64,000 bases of DNA from Whitmania pigra (taxonomy: Eukaryota; Annelida; Clitellata; Hirudinida; Haemopidae). Under the pieces are notes generated by a model. It saw nothing but the letters and a program-made list of their open reading frames with translations. It searched no databases and was not told where the DNA came from. A program made the position numbers and the translations under genes. Location of the stretch: contig JAJTWR010000314.1 in NCBI GenBank assembly GCA_021613335.1, forward strand, positions 1,477,001-1,541,000, read 5' to 3'. Positions 29,032 to 46,423 of this stretch are shown here, one piece after another; the stretch's first letter is position 1; every line of letters starts with the position of its first letter.

Positions 29032-30586
29032 TCAAATGGTGTCTGTTCTCGATTGGGTCGACAGTACAGGGTCCGCGGGCTGTACTTTGCCGAAAAGCTC
29101 CGATTTGTGGAGGGCCAGGTAAGGCTGGTTGTCGTTGAACTTGCCTAAGATGATGTTGAGGGCTGATGAAGCAAACCTGTGACATCCAGAATAGAGGTAC
29201 CTGGGCCTCTTGGGATTGCAGATTCGACCTGTAACATCAAGTGATTGCTATGACTGATGAGAAAATAAAGGATTCGGATTGATAAGTAACTTGGCTTGGC
29301 AAACATTTAGATTGTACATACTCTGGGGCTTGTGGAGGTTGTGGTGACTTACATAACACTGAGTAATATTGCTTAATACTTGACTCCAATTAACTCGAAG
29401 CTAGTCAGGACGACCTATGAAGTAGTCGACTGGTATAAATTGTTAAGGTACGGTCTGAAAAATGGATCGGGGAAATCACCTGCCTCGGCTCCGAGCGGTG
29501 ACAGACAGGACCAGGAGAGGCAGCATCTTATCCATGGCAACATGATCTGCTTGTGGACTGCCTGGATGTTTATAAGTACCAGATGCGATGTGTCCATCAT
29601 CTTGTGGAAGTGATATCTGGATGGTGAGGACCCTCGACACATTTTCAAAGAGAAAAAGTCCAAATTTAAAATATCACCTTTCTTGAAGCATGTCAAATTT
29701 TCCAAACATGCTTGGATGGGTATAGAATGAGGTTGGGTCTTGAGAACTGAGGGGCCAGCCCAACAATCCACCTGAATGGCTGGCCTGGTTCATATAGGGA
29801 GTCATATTGCCAGAAATGAAGTGCTCGTCTGTGTCCATGCCCACCCAAATCAGACTCCCGTAGTCGGTCAGTGCCAGCTATCCAGGTGTAAAGGCTAGCC
29901 GTGAATAGGAATTTAAGTTGAAATTGTTAACAACCAGTACCTGGAGGAGACATGGCAAAAAAGCTTGAGTGTGCATGTAGTTTTTAATGTGAGCCGGAAA
30001 CTTGTTGAAGTCGAAATGCCTCAGAATGCAACCATCTTCTGGAGAGCACCTCTCCTTCACCTAAAGCGTATTCCAGCAAACGAATTCCATTTACAAATAA
30101 AAATTCAATAAGACAGCTACTTCTAACCTTTAGAGTTTCATAGGACCCCAGACCCAAATCATATATAACAAATGTGTAATTGGGTAGTTGAAAACGAACA
30201 GTTGTCAAAACGTTAAGCGAATTGTCATAATTATCAGAGGTAGCACCGGTTACGATAACTGGTGGATTAATGTGCTTATATGTCCGATTAGGAAATAGAG
30301 TCGGCTTTGGGACAAATCCCAAGAGTTCCAGATAGGTTTTGTCCAGTTCATCTTCTGCCGGCCTTCGCCGTTTATCTTTTACCTTAAACGCAGCTCCTGG
30401 GTTAAAATCGTTAAATTTTTTGTGAGTTTCGTGCACTATATCGTTTAGCGTCGGACTCTGCAGCACAGTTAATGAGATAATGCTCGCTACCACCAGAATG
30501 ACCAGCAGGAGAAGGAATCTCTTATTGATTTTTATTTCAGACGTTGAGCAAATATGTTTTAATGGAAGTCGCGACATCTCCCCCAA
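29032..30586 (-). CDS. DUF1647-like type II membrane protein, putative glycosyltransferase
   Basis: Predicted 370 residues. Exons: 30128-30586, 29941-30060, 29678-29877, 29480-29616, 29032-29228; phases agree. A short basic cytoplasmic N-terminus is followed by one signal-anchor helix (FLLLLVILVVASIISLTVL, about residues 24-42). The lumenal domain has PVIVTGATSDNYDNSLN, FVIYDLGLGSYE, LRHFDFNKFPAHIKNY, LTDYGSLIWVGMDTDE and a late GCHRFASSALNIIL. These resemble the DUF1647 family (Pfam PF07801 as I remember it), whose members look like Golgi nucleotide-sugar-dependent transferases; biochemical activity is inferred. It lies tail-to-tail with eRF1 copy B. Family assignment is from remembered motif spacing only. 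Confidence 0.7.
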
Positions 30587-31446
30587 CCGCGACCTTTTTT
30601 CATCTCGGACTAAACGAAGGTGCGTGAATAATTAGTATCAACCCTGAAACGTGATTGGTCGAGGAGGGAAATTCCGTTGTTGGCGTCAGAGTGGCGAACA
30701 AAAAATGAATGAAATGTATTTGAAAAATTGAAAAAATTAAAAAAAAAACAAGTGTATATTTTAAATGTATAAAACTATAAGCTTCATTATTATTTTTTTA
30801 AAATTTTTCTGAGTATAAAAGTAATTTGAAGTGAGTTTTGTTCTTATGCAAGTTCTTATCGAAGCATTTAACGTTAAAAAAATTAAACAAATTTGGTTAT
30901 TTATTTTTGATACATTAAATTGCGTTTAAAAGTTTTGGTGATTGTTCATGATGGTTTTTTTTTATAATGCATGAATGCGGAGGTGGAAGTTTTAGATTGA
31001 TAATACTTCAATTTATTATTTTTTTAAATACTTGTAATACAAATCTGAAATGAATTATTGCGTTTAAACCCTGTTTTTTTTTTAGAGTCTGCGCGATGGT
31101 AGCCTTGCAGTTTTTGCTGGGCACTTTAGCTACAGTCCCAGCAGACAGCCTGTAAGGGATAGAAAGTGAAAACTGATGGGACAGCATGGCGAAAATGCCT
31201 TTGGACAAACTGAGATGATGAAAGTTGTGTTTGGTCAGTCATCTAGCTTCCACTACGTAACTTTTTGGATTAACAATTTTCTTGGTGCTACTATAAATTG
31301 AATTTTAATTTTTAAGGAGTTTCTTACTTTTTATGAAGTAATATCATAAGCCATTAACAGTGTGATTAATGTGTTTTCATTTGGAAAATTTCAGGGGTAG
31401 TAAAAAGGAACCAAAACACTTCAACTGCATCCATCCAAGATTGCAA
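30587..31446. other. AT-rich spacer before the retroelement remnant
   Basis: Upstream region of the DUF1647-like gene. Mostly A/T-rich, with a short GC-richer island around 31085-31205 that shares TTTTGCTGGG words with 33365. No gene recognised. Confidence 0.4.
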
Positions 31447-32290
31447 GATGGAACTAGCTTCCAATCTGCTTATCGCTGTGGCCATTCCACGGAGACTGCA
31501 CTTCTCCACACCATAGAGAGCATCACTTCAGCCATCAAGAAATGGTGCACAATGCTGGTCACTCTCGACTTATCGGCAGCCTTCAACACCGTCAATCACA
31601 GCATCCTGCTCTGCTGCCTCAATGACGAATTTCGCCCTAAGGGACTCAGCTCTTCTGTGGCTGAAGTCATACCTCAGCGAAACAATTTGTCAAGCTTGGC
31701 GAGAGCTGTTCTCTCTTGACTACCCAAGGGTAGCTTCTCGGACACATGCTCTTCACGACTAACACATCTCCAATCAGCGATTTGATATCCGATTTTGAGT
31801 GCAGCTACCATCTGTATGCTGATAACACCAGAACCCATGTACCAGTTTCATTAACCAACACCATGACTACAAAAGGCTGATGAATGTATTCAGAGGATTC
31901 AGGATTGGCATCTCTTAAACCAGCTGAAGATGAACCCTTCTAAATTCAAAGCCATGATGCTAGGTGCCCGTCATTCTCTATAGAAACTCGGCATCACCTC
32001 TGTTCATCTTGATAACACCAGCATCGAACTATCTAGTACCATAAAACTCTTTTGAGTTTCCCCCGGCAGAACCCTATGCCTTGATATGCATGTTTCCACA
32101 GTAGTCTGAGCATGCAGCTATCAATTATGGGCTTGGCGCCACATCAGTCGCCTTCCTAGAATTGACATGCCACCCTACCTTGCCAGTAGTCCTTCAAGTT
32201 CACCGTTCCTCAGACATGGAACGCTCTACTTAATTCTTTGTTTATGCGTGTTTCCTCTAATTGCTTGAAAAATTTGTCATGGAGGAGTTT
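31447..32290 (+). mobile_element. Decayed non-LTR retrotransposon reverse transcriptase (CR1/L2/Jockey-like)
   Basis: The segment from 31447 reads SAYRCGHSTETALLH and LVTLDLSAAFNTVNHSILL, a typical non-LTR reverse transcriptase block. After a frame change come HMLFTTNTSPI and YADNTRTHVPVS, where the catalytic YADD has become YADN. Then KMNPSKFKAMMLGAR and, near 32217, WNALLNSLF, which match the thumb and C-terminal regions. Several stops and frameshifts make it non-functional. No intact ORF1, endonuclease or 5' end was seen, so this is a 5'-truncated relic. Confidence 0.8.
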
Positions 32291-32587
32291 GTTTGCTATC
32301 TTTGATAATCTCTCATTTTCTATAGCTTTCTTTAATTCACACATCACATTTTTATTTTCTGGCAAGTTCATTAATTTATATTTGATCTTGATTTTATTTG
32401 CATCCTTTTGCAGTGAGAACTTTTTTTTTTTTGAGATCATCATTCATTCTTACAATCCGCATCAATCTCCCGTTCTCCGATCCAATGTATTCTGCAAGGC
32501 TCAGTATACTCTGTTGATGAAGAGACTGCCATTCTAGTAGACCTCTTCCTCCGTCTTTCCTTTTGATGTATTATCTCTCCATATCTT

Positions 32588-33120
<533 letters not shown>

Positions 33121-33616
33121 ATTAACTTTGCAAGTGGTTTAGAAATGCTTAGAAATGTTAGAGGAGCTGACGGTTGGAAAAGACTCCTCGAATTATTAGC
33201 ATAACTGAGTTTATTTAAATAAAATTGTTTGAAGGCAAATTTTTTGTTGGTTTGATATATTGCTGGGCTTGATTGGGATGGGCGACCCATACAGACCCCT
33301 CGGACAAAAAAAAACAGACGGGCCAGAGTGGGCTGCCCAAGTGGGGCCCATTTTTCTTACCACTTGGGATTTTTTGCTGGGATAGTTTCAAAACAGTAGT
33401 TATAGCTGCTTAACTCATGAATACAATCGAAGTAGTTGGTGCCCATCACAGGTGTTTTGACATAAGTGAGTCTTTTGACAGTTTGCGACAAGGTGTGATG
33501 GTGTAGCAAGAGATGGTCAATAGTGGTCGATGAACAGGTTATCCTGCCCTCTGATTTTGTGTAACAATATTAATGAAAATTTGAATACAAATGAAAAATA
33601 AACTTTAAATTATAAC
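33121..33616. other. Spacer with a short inverted repeat
   Basis: No gene. A GC-richer patch (33245-33390) contains a perfect 9-bp inverted repeat, CCCAAGTGG at 33336-33344 and CCACTTGGG at 33360-33368, with a 15-base loop. It could be part of an unclassified repeat. Confidence 0.5.
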
Positions 33617-33622
33617 TTTATT
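33617..33622 (-). promoter_or_regulatory. GPCR poly(A) signal AATAAA
   Basis: Minus-strand AATAAA about 220 bases beyond the GPCR stop codon. Confidence 0.45.
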
Positions 33623-33843
33623 ATTATTTGCTAATATTTCAGTTAATTAGTTTAAAATTTCGTCTAATAAAAATTAACTCAACAAATTTTATCGCAAAAC
33701 GCTGCCAGTCGTTATCAAGCATTTTTCGATCCGATGAAAAACCACAAATTTAATTAAGTAAACTTTCTTCCGAAAGTAGCATTAACGTCACTTTAATTAT
33801 TAATTGTTGATTTGAACATTTAGAATGACTTCAGATTTAATTT

Positions 33844-35169
33844 TCAGCATTTCAAAAGACATTGGAAAGCTCTCCTGAAGTCGTGATTAAACGTGGTGTA
33901 AAGGACTGGATTTGCCGCCGAATTTAAATAGCCGAGCCAAAAGAAAAATGCCACAATCTCTCTCGGTATTACGCAAGTCTTGCACCAGCCGTTGATAAGG
34001 TAAACGGTAAAAAAGCCAGTCCACATGCAGCAGAAAACTCCGATTATAATAGCCATCCTTATTGTCGCTCGCAATTCACGCTGCTCAAAGCCCTTTCTTT
34101 TGTTATTGTGATGACTCGAAATCGAATTTTGCGAAGGTGCAGAAAATGTCTTTTTCGCATTCCGTAAGCAGACGTTTTTGCGCTTTTCCCAGACCGCTGG
34201 ATAGGCGCTAGATCCCGGTTCGAGATTGTCATTTCCTGCCGAATGAGCTGTCGACTGTGCAAACATTTCTGAATCCACGACGATCTTACATCTTCGACTT
34301 TCTGATTGACGATCGCCGTCATCACCTCCTTGATCGAAGCACTCACTTAGACGGCGTCGATCAGTTGAATTGGATTCGCCAGGCCGCTTGCAGGCGCTAA
34401 ATTGCATTTCCGTTAATTTTATCTCTGACGTCATCTCGCCGGCGCTGCTGTTTGCGCACGGAGTTGATTTAGACGGATGCCTATGCCCGAACTGGCGCAA
34501 TAGTGATTTCCTTTTGAGGGCCAGAAATATTCTCGCGTACAGGAAGAGGGTCAGCAGCATGGGCACGTAGAACGAACCGCAGGCAGAATAAAGAACGTAG
34601 CTCGGGGTTTCAAAGAGAAGGCAGATGAACACACGTTGGTTCTGATCAAATCTGTAGTTCAACGACAGGTCGTTCCAACCCAGCACTGGGGGCAAGCAGA
34701 TGGCAAAGGAGACGATCCAAACCAGCGCTATATAAATGGCGGCCTGCTTTGTTGAGCGCTTTTGACGGTACCACATCGGGTAGAAGGTTGCCGTGAATCG
34801 GTCCAGGGCGATGATGCAGATGTTCCAAAGTGAGGCAGTGCAATACAGGGCGTCCATTATGAGCCAGGCGTTGCACAGCTGTCGCCCAAAAATCCAGTGC
34901 CCCAGACACTCGTTGAATGACGACAGGGGCAGTATAGTCGTGGCCAGCAAAAAGTCAGACAGAGCCAGATTGCCGATGAGATAGTTCGAAATGGTCCTTA
35001 GGTAGCTGAACTTGATCAGGGCCAGGCAGACGAGCAGATTTCCGAGAGCGGTGGTGATAACGACGATGACGAGGAAGATGGCGACCAGTACGATTCCAGG
35101 AAAGTTGTACGTGGTGGAAAAGAAGATGTTTCTCGACTGTTCATCGGAAGTGTAGTTGGAGAGATTCAT
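33844..35169 (-). CDS. Biogenic-amine-like class A GPCR, intronless
   Basis: Single-exon receptor of 441 residues with seven helices. TM1 has GNLLVCLAL and TM2 LALSDFLLA. TM3 has the disulfide Cys (RQLCNAW), the amine-binding Asp in LIMDALYCTASLW, and DRF in place of DRY. ECL2 has the partner Cys (FICLLF). TM5 YSACGSFYVP keeps Ser at 5.42 and 5.46. TM6 CCMWTGFF keeps the toggle Trp but has Gly where Pro 6.50 is usual. TM7 has NSAANPVLY. The tail ends in Cys (CLLKC), a possible palmitoylation site. The third intracellular loop is long, about 135 residues, and basic. The pattern fits dopamine/serotonin/octopamine-type receptors coupled to G proteins at the plasma membrane; the ligand cannot be told. 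Intact. Confidence 0.9.
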   Translation of the reverse strand: MNLSNYTSDEQSRNIFFSTTYNFPGIVLVAIFLVIVVITTALGNLLVCLALIKFSYLRTISNYLIGNLALSDFLLATTILPLSSFNECLGHWIFGRQLCNAWLIMDALYCTASLWNICIIALDRFTATFYPMWYRQKRSTKQAAIYIALVWIVSFAICLPPVLGWNDLSLNYRFDQNQRVFICLLFETPSYVLYSACGSFYVPMLLTLFLYARIFLALKRKSLLRQFGHRHPSKSTPCANSSAGEMTSEIKLTEMQFSACKRPGESNSTDRRRLSECFDQGGDDGDRQSESRRCKIVVDSEMFAQSTAHSAGNDNLEPGSSAYPAVWEKRKNVCLRNAKKTFSAPSQNSISSHHNNKRKGFEQRELRATIRMAIIIGVFCCMWTGFFTVYLINGWCKTCVIPREIVAFFFWLGYLNSAANPVLYTTFNHDFRRAFQCLLKC

Positions 35170-36122
35170 TGGTTAATTGCCTGGATAATAATCGACGAAT
35201 CAATTGGTTTTAATAGGTTGCTGCAATTAATTACACGCCTGTAATTCCGCAATTATAGATTATTTCTAACTATTTCTAATTATTTCTACATATTTCTAAT
35301 TATTTCTAATCATTTCCAATTATTTATTAATTATCCTTGAAGTCTATCTTCATTTATAAATTAGTAATGCAATGTGGGAACTATAATAAATTACGTTTAT
35401 CGACAAACGTTCTCTCCTGGGGTAGCTCTGCCTTTTGAAGCATATTTAAGTTTATTAGTCGAGGGCTTACTTTTTGTTTGGAATTAATGTGTTCAAATAT
35501 TTGCTTTTTTATGTGAATCAGTTAATTTTTTAAAATTATTATTATTATAACTATTGTTGTTGGTGTTGTTGTTATTGTAATAAAAAATATTTTTAAATTG
35601 TAAAATTGTTAATAAAAGTTGAACAAATAATAACAATAATAATAACCTTGATAGGCTGTTCTTCTCCAACAAAATTATCCAAACCGCCTTCAGTAAGAAA
35701 TGACAACACCTGGATTGACATCTTTATCGGTAGCAGTTGGATTCGCTGACACCTGCTCCATCTTTAATGAAGGCCAACCAATTCTCGGAGCCCAACCTTA
35801 CGTGCGTTGGTCATTCCCTTTCATCAGTTTTCCTATTTCCTCGATTTTAAATTCAGAAATTTTAAAATAGCTGAGAGTTAAAGAAAGAGTAAGAGATAGA
35901 GAAAGATATAGAGAAGAGGATATAGAAAGATATAGAGATATCAAAAAAAAATCCAATTAAATTTTTGATGAAAAGAGCCGAGATGAATAAGCTTTTTCTT
36001 CGTGCGACGTTTTCGAGGAACTCCAAAGAGAAGACAGTCGATGATGATATTTATGCTGCTGAGGGAGGCGCGTGATGAGAGACGTTTTGCGGAGGGCGGG
36101 AAAGAGTGACGGGTGCACTTCA
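35170..36122. other. Upstream region of the GPCR with simple repeats
   Basis: Contains TATTTCTAAT decamer-like repeats (about 35268-35328) and a purine-rich GATATAGAGA tract (about 35880-35945). No coding domain recognised. The Asp-rich frame near 36200 is repeat-driven. Confidence 0.5.
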
Positions 36123-36510
36123 CATTCAATATCCTGACATGGGAGGATTAGGCAGACATCGTCGTCGCCGTCGTCGCCGTGGACACCGTTATTTTCATCG
36201 CCTTTGTTGTTACTGTCGTCGTCGTCGTTGTCGTCATCATCGTCTGTTCTATGCCGTGCACGATCTGAATTGAACTTCGTCATCTCGCGAAAAAGTAAGA
36301 AAAAGCATCTGGTTCACTCGATATTCAATATCCTGAGGGAGAATTAAGCCGTTAAAAGTCATCCTCCTCGTCGTCGTCATCATCAAGTTCTTCTCATCAT
36401 CATCGTCATCATCATCGTCGTCATCATCGTCGTCATCGTCATCATCATCATCATCATCATCTTCATCGCCTCCTTCCGATCTGAACTTGTCATCTTTTTC
36501 TAAAAGTAAG
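36123..36510. repeat. Two diverged tandem copies (~180 bp) around CGT/CAT triplets
   Basis: Both copies (about 36123-36298 and 36323-36510) begin with ATTCAATATCCTGA. Both pass through imperfect CGTCGT/CATCAT triplets and end with CGATCTGAA, then TTGTCATCT or TTCGTCATCT, then AAAAGTAAG. Non-coding, probably a local duplication. Confidence 0.65.
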
Positions 36511-37792
36511 CCCTCGAAACTTCAGGTATGTGCAAATGCACGTATTTCCCTTCCGATCGATCGACCGTCATGGCGACGTCCGCACGTGAACAATGGGGGG
36601 GATCTACCTCCATGGTTTGTTGAGGGACCGCACAATTTCACGCTGCGATTTATTATCTTCTATTATTGTCATTAATCACCATCGTGATCGTCGCCATCAT
36701 CATCATCATCGACTTCATCATCGTCATCATCATCCTCATTACCAGCATCGTCGTCGTCGTCTTCATCATCGTGAGGGACGACGTCACTGCCACCGGAGTA
36801 GGCAGAGTATATCCAATGGCCTCAGATAGGTCACTTAATCAATGCTGCTCATTAAAGCCAATTAGCCACATAACGAGGATGAGGCACGCGAAAGCATCGG
36901 CATTATGTGATAAATTAATTTTTTTTTTAATATTATTGGCAATAAATCACAATAAATAATGCGCGCCCCTTATTAAAACAATATTAGTATAATAATGATA
37001 TTTGTTATTAGTAACATATTATATTTTAATAAAATAATTTTATCCACGCAATGATGACGACTATGATGATGATGATGATAGAATTAATGCATAACAATGA
37101 TAACAACAACAACAATAACAACAACAACAGCAGCGAGAAAAACAAACGGCATTTCTTATGACCTCATAACCTCTTGGCACGCCAAATCCCCTTGAATGGG
37201 GAATCGGCCAATCTGCCAGCCGTTAATTTCAACCAGTCTCCTCAAGCTGATCCTGTAGGCTGAGGATGTTAACGAAATCGCTCGCTCGATTGATTGTTTG
37301 ATTGGTCAATTGATTGAATGATCTAATTTATTTTAGAGTCAAGCGCACTTAGTGATGATTAGGACTGCCGGAAAACCACTACCCATTTTACCTTACTTTA
37401 CTTACATGGTTTTTCGTTCAGGTTGATGGTAGAGCTTAAAATCGTCATCATAATGATTACATTTCTCTTTTATTTTTAACATCCATCTTTAGCAATCAGT
37501 TAACAAAAGTCAAACATTATCTAATTATTATTATTTTTGTTTAAAGTTTATGAGTTTATTGAATCAAACAAACAAACAAGCCGTTATATATACAGAAAAA
37601 AACAAAAAGTAAATCAATTAATTATTTTAATCAATTACATTAAATATTTAGAGTCCATGGATGTGATTATGAAATGGAGAAAAGTTAAATTAATCCGCTT
37701 GCGTGTCAAAATCATGAAAACTCGAACTAAAAGCCACGAAAAATTCCTTGAAATTAATGGACATGACAAAAATAACAAAAGGATAAATGAAA
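36511..37792. other. Gene-poor triplet-rich spacer
   Basis: Holds imperfect CATCAT/CGTCGT triplets (36667-36775), a GATGATGATG/ACAACAACA patch (37060-37140), and unique AT-rich sequence. No domain found in any frame. Confidence 0.5.
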
Positions 37793-38262
<470 letters not shown>

Positions 38263-38315
38263 GAAACCAAAATCGAAGAAATAGAAGATCATTAGACAGC
38301 ATTCGAGTACATCAT

Positions 38316-42322
<4,007 letters not shown>

Positions 42323-42633
42323 GTTTACAAGATAGGACAATTTTGAGGCCGAAAAAGTCATTTAAATGCGGCTTCTCCTGATAACTGGTTCCAGCTGGTA
42401 AACTGAATCGGGAACGGTTCAAATAGTTTTGTTTTTCGGAATCAATTTTATCCTGACATTTTGAAGTTAAGAAATCTGGAATATTAAACTATGTTTCAAT
42501 TGTCTTGAAACTGTACTCCAAAATACAAACCTATAAAGTTCATTTTTACTCAATGTTTGTGTTTTTCCGCGTATTATCCGGCCAAAAGCATTTTACCAAA
42601 ATTATATAACATATGACGCTTTAAAGTTTTATC
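42323..42633. promoter_or_regulatory. Divergent promoter region, plexin-like gene and carboxypeptidase D
   Basis: Only 311 bp separate the two ATG codons, which point away from each other. The interval is AT-rich and includes a leaderless open stretch on the minus strand, read here as the 5' UTR of the plexin-like gene. Shared regulation is an inference from spacing. Confidence 0.45.
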
Positions 42634-45600
42634 ATGTGCCAGAAACCTTTTACCATCAATAATGTCTTCACTGTTGTATTTGTTTTTATAGCGGCTTGTA
42701 GATCGTTAGCTTTTAGAAAAAGTTACTTGAAATATGACGATCTAACCTCATATTTACATGAACTTGAGGAAAGTAACACTGACTTATTAAAGTTGTATTC
42801 TCTGGGCAAGAGCCCCGGAGGAAAAGAAATATGGGCATTGCAAATCACCAATAGCCAGTGGCCAACTAAGGAGAAGAAGCCAAAGGTCAAGCTGGAGGGG
42901 AGCTCTGTTGGTGACGATGCCGTCGGTAGAGAGATGTTGCTCAGACTTGCAAGTCACTTGCTAGAAAATTTTGGAAAGGAGGAAAATGTATCGAGGATTC
43001 TCAATGAGACGAGCATTGACATAGTACCTTCTTATGATCCAGATGGCTTTGAAAATGCAAGGGAAAGTTGTGATGAACCAACTGTCACATCTAACAGTGG
43101 TATTCAAGAAATTTAATATTTACTTTATTACCTATTAAGTTATCAGTTTATTAATTATCTTCTGCTAATTGACCCCATTTGCTTATCATTCTCAGGGAAT
43201 ACTGGTCAATTTCATCAAATTCCCGGATTTTTTGACCTGTCGTTGACCCTTCTCGGAGGAGAAATAAAAACGTTGGAGCTGAATTGCTCCACCAGCGAAG
43301 CAGACGTCAATCTTCGAGCAGATTTTTCTCAAAATTTTCAGAAACTCAGCGAACCTATGAGAACGGCTCTAACTTGTGCCCGCAAGTCGAACGATAATCC
43401 AAGATTACCTAGCTGCACGGATGAAGGTTCGAAGCTTATTAAGTTGTTATGTATTTATATTTTTATTATTTCACCATAAGGTTTTTTTGCTCAATACAAG
43501 TATATCTTTATAGAAGTGATGAATGTTTCATTCCAGTGAATTAATATGTATAAATAATAAATGCTCGAGTGATGATAAATGGAAAGGTAATGAGTATAAG
43601 CGAATTTGCGAGGATCAAATTAAGTTCTTCAAGGTTTTCCTGGGTTAGTTCAGGGATGTTGGAAAATATGGTTACCAATGAATTAGCTTTTGCTTGTGAT
43701 TCAAGAATATGTAAACATTGATGACCAATTTGATTTCTTTCACAATTGATTAATTATGCTAGTTTTTCTAAAAAAAATAAGTAATTTATTGGTCTGTTGT
43801 AGCTGTGAAGTTGGTGGTTTACCTGTTCTGCTGCAGGTATCCCGTTGAGAGTGAACTTGACCACGTATGGGCAGATTACAAGGATGCCATTTTGTCCTCA
43901 ATACTCCAGGTATGTTGATGGTTGATAGCATTATTATTAAAATTGTTGTTGTTATTCCTATTACTGCCATCGTTATCATCACCACCACCATCATTAATCA
44001 TTATTATTATTAGTATTATTTCTAATTTTTAACAATCTTTGCAACTAAATGAATAAGCCAATAACTTTTTACTATTATTATTATTATTATTATTTGCAAT
44101 GACGTCATTTTTTTTAACTGTTACAAATAACAATGAATTGTTACAATACAATGCTTGTATGACAAGCTAATAATTAAATATTAATTGATTATCATTAAAT
44201 TGATTTTATACTAACGAAGACACGCAGAGGCATTGTGGGCAGAGTGATTGACAGCTCGTCACACCTGCCCATAGCCGGAGCCTTCGTCTCCATCGATGGA
44301 AGGAACGTCGTGACTGATGAAAAAGGAAGCTTCTTTCGGATGCTGCCAGATGGAATGTACAAAGTTGATGTAGAGGCAAAGGGGTGAGATATTTAGTCTT
44401 TGAGGGGTTAATGCCTTGAGTTGAATGAACAAATGCGTTCTTTTGTCTAATTTTTACGAAAACAATTTTTATAAATTATGTAACATATTATTAATAATAT
44501 TATTATTTGTTGTTGAGAATATAATATGGAAAATCCCCTCTCCAAATTAATTATACGTTCGGTGAAAATATATTTATTATGTAATATTTTTACTCGCTTA
44601 ATTAGTTTCACCTAATAATGTAATTATAATAATTGATTTAATTAATCACTAAATGATTTACTTTCTTTTTTTAATCTTTTCAAGTTTTGAATCGCATCAG
44701 AAAAAGATCTTCGTAACTGGCGATGGATTGACAACGGTTCAACTAATACTCGAGGCAGAGTCTGACAAAATGTCAGTTGAATTTAACTTTGATTACCTAC
44801 CATCTAATTGTGTTGCTTTTAACTGAGAGGCATAAAATTTGTGAGAATATGTTACTATTATTATTGTTATTATTATTATATATATTAATATGTTACTATT
44901 ACTATTTAAAATATTATATCACTTCATCTTAAACTTTAAACTTCATCGTTCGCGAGTTTTTATTTATTCGCATCTTTTTCGTCTATTATCATAACTTTAG
45001 TTAGTGCTTATAATCTTTTTTGCCAGTTAAAAATAAATCTGAACGTTTCGTTGATTAAATTCTGCCATCTCAGAAGACCTCAAACCATTGCACGTGGCTT
45101 TACATAAAATTTGCTTCTTCCAGACAGGAGGAAATAACGGAACTCTTGGAAATATCCTCGTCGTCTGACATCAGCAACAGCATCCACGACGACACCTCGG
45201 AACTGAAACACTTGAGCCATGAAGAGATGGAGGCCTTCCTCAACGACACAGCTAATAAGTGCAGCGACATCATGAGGTTACACCGAATAGGCAGCTCTGT
45301 CAAAGGTCGTGCCCTCTGGGTGGTCGAGGTCACCGACAAGCCCGGGGTCCACGAGGCTGGTGGGGTGATATTTTCTATTGGACTAGAAAATAATTATTGC
45401 ATACCAAAAACTAATTTCAATTTATTATAACATGGAAATTAAGCTATTGCCTAATGATGATGGTGGCAACAATGATAGCAGCTGTGTTATGATAATGATA
45501 AAAAAATATCCTATCCAAGTTCATCGAACCCATCATCCTTTCAGGTGAACCTGAATTCAAGTACATAGCAAACATGCACGGCAACGAGGTCGTAGGTCGC

Positions 45601-46388
45601 GTCCTCTTGCTCAACCTCCTGAGGGTCATCTGTTCCAACTACAACAACTCCAGGTTCATTTCCCTTCTGGTCAACAACACGAGGATTCACATCATGCCCA
45701 CCATGAATCCCGACGGATATGCCATTGCAGAAGAGGGTTGGGTTGTTGGTTTGCATCATTGTATCATGTCGTAATGATATCATGTCTAATTATGTCGTGT
45801 TATATTATAACATGTGATGTGATTCTCTTAAGTCCCAGTAAAACGTGGCCCTGTTTTGAAGTTGTCATTTTAGAGCATAATTTCTGTAGCTTCTTGATCG
45901 TTTTGATAAAACTTTTGAGATCTCATCTTACTAACACCACTGAACTCGATAATAATTATAATCTTAAATAGCCAATTGACAGTTAATGATTAGAAATAAA
46001 TAAATAACAAGACAAACATGCAGATCAAGTCTAAACAAAACCGTTTCATCTTCAAACATTCTGTTGACCTCCGCAGGAGATGTTGAAGGTTTGCTCGGCA
46101 GAGCTAACTCCAACCAAAAAGACCTAAACAGAAATTTTCCCGACCAGTTAGAGACGTCCGAATCGAACGACATACAGGAGGCAGAGACCCAAGCGGTCAT
46201 GGACTGGAGCCACTCCATCCCCTTCGTGCTCTCCGCTAACATCCACGGGGGGTCCATAGTGGCCAACTTCCCGTTCGATGACCTTCGCCAAGGTCAACAG
46301 GGTTACAGCAGAAGCCCTGACGACGAGACCTTCAAGATGCTTGCGAATTCTTATTCAAGGGTTTAATTATTTCTTTCCCCATTACTGT

Positions 46389-46423
<35 letters not shown>

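Noticed and set aside
35957..36283. Asp-rich 108-codon minus frame
   Set aside because: Acidic run comes from CGT/CAT triplets and no splice-linked conserved segment was seen.
42473..42544. Start of the plexin-like gene at an upstream ATG (MNF...)
   Set aside because: That frame has no signal peptide and does not join exon 2 in phase; the ATG at 42322 gives a signal peptide and a phase-1 junction.
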